Shown here in pieces: positions 16,433 to 16,631 of a stretch of 16,631 nucleotides of DNA; positions within the stretch are counted from its first letter, which is position 1, and each line of letters opens with the position of its first letter. The stretch spans positions 1 through 16,631 of the forward strand of contig CAYLND010000080.1 of the NCBI GenBank assembly GCA_964384905.1, given 5' to 3'. The notes under the pieces are model-generated. The model was not told the origin of the DNA and made no database searches. It saw nothing but the letters and a program-made list of their open reading frames with translations. The translations under genes and the position numbers were made by a program. Source of the stretch: Gp22-AA3 sp964384905. Lineage in GTDB: Bacteria; Acidobacteriota; Polarisedimenticolia; Gp22-AA2.

Positions 16433-16630
16433 TCACGACTTCTTCGACGTCTTCGGCTTCTGTAGATTCAGGACCGCAAGCTTCAAGTCGTAGAGCAGGG
16501 ACTCGAGCAGCCGGGCTTCGTCCGCTGTCAGGTTCCCGCGGGTCTTGAGCTGAAGCGCCTGCAGAAGGTCGATCACCTGCCGGGCGCCATCGAGATCGAT
16601 CTCCACCTGGCCCGTGAATGGATTGGGCAT
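16433..16630 (-). CDS. DUF1844 protein, N-terminus beyond window
   Basis: The 65 residues in view (MPNPFTGQVEIDLDGARQVI, then DLLQALQLKTRGNLTADEAR and LLESLLYDLKLAVLNLQK) match the C-terminal part of DUF1844 proteins, whose typical core is a PxxxxxxxDLxxARxxIDLLxxLxEKTxGNLT pattern. DUF1844 proteins usually have about 30 more residues before this point, with an FxxFxLSLGTxAL stretch, so the ATG at 16630 is probably an internal methionine and the gene continues off the window. Function unknown. It has a lysine-rich tail (KPKTSKKS). It is followed by the TPR protein after 22 bases. Confidence 0.75.
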   Translation of the reverse strand: MPNPFTGQVEIDLDGARQVIDLLQALQLKTRGNLTADEARLLESLLYDLKLAVLNLQKPKTSKKS

Positions 16631-16631
16631 C

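Noticed and set aside
13303..16548. A 1081-residue plus-strand open frame
   Set aside because: It is antisense to the DUF4388, TPR and DUF1844 genes, is rich in Arg, Gly, His and Asp as expected from reversed GC-rich codons, and shows no family resemblance.

Overview
The window is GC-rich (about two thirds by eye) and almost fully coding. Every confidently identified gene lies on the minus strand, so it reads right to left. The organism is a diderm bacterium: it has LPS-export genes (lptB and an LptC/LptA-like protein), a sigma-54 factor, and HspR-type control of dnaK. A DUF4388 protein and a DUF1844 protein suggest Acidobacteriota or a related diderm lineage such as the former Deltaproteobacteria. 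This placement is inferred from gene content and is not proven.

Right end (about 16.6 to 13.2 kb, reading leftward): the C-terminal part of a DUF1844 protein, a 671-residue membrane protein with a signal peptide, TPR-like repeats and a cysteine-rich knuckle, and a DUF4388 protein whose C-terminus resembles a type II secretion pseudopilin. A 120-base AT-rich gap follows. It holds a near-consensus sigma-70 promoter (TTGACA, 17 bases, TATACT) overlapped by a HAIR-like operator, which is the binding site of HspR.

Middle (13.0 to 7.4 kb): dnaK, hsp20, dnaJ, hspR, a sigma-70 family factor and a DnaC-like ATPase, mostly overlapping or a few bases apart. The repressor (hspR) and its probable target site (before dnaK) are both visible, which gives a complete negative feedback loop. 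No grpE is present; an hsp20 gene sits between dnaK and dnaJ. The sigma factor lies three bases after hspR and may add a second layer of control.

Left half (7.4 to 0.2 kb): a thiolase, 3-hydroxyacyl-CoA dehydrogenase and enoyl-CoA hydratase set (three consecutive steps between acetyl-CoA and crotonyl-CoA, run in either direction), then lptC/lptA-like, lptB, rpoN and hpf. The last four form a conserved envelope/sigma-54 neighbourhood. Close spacing means the chain from dnaK to hpf could be one very long transcription unit or several units with internal promoters that I could not see.

Left edge (1 to about 170): hpf stops resembling its family near base 161. The other strand of bases 3 to about 152 encodes the start of an EamA/DMT transporter. 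Two unrelated gene pieces therefore meet head-on, which most likely marks an assembly chimera or poor contig end, or less likely a real rearrangement.

Most of the window is ordinary core biology. The points most worth a second look are the HspR promoter architecture, the stress operon carrying its own sigma factor, the composite LptC/LptA protein, the DUF4388-pseudopilin fusion and the left-end junction.
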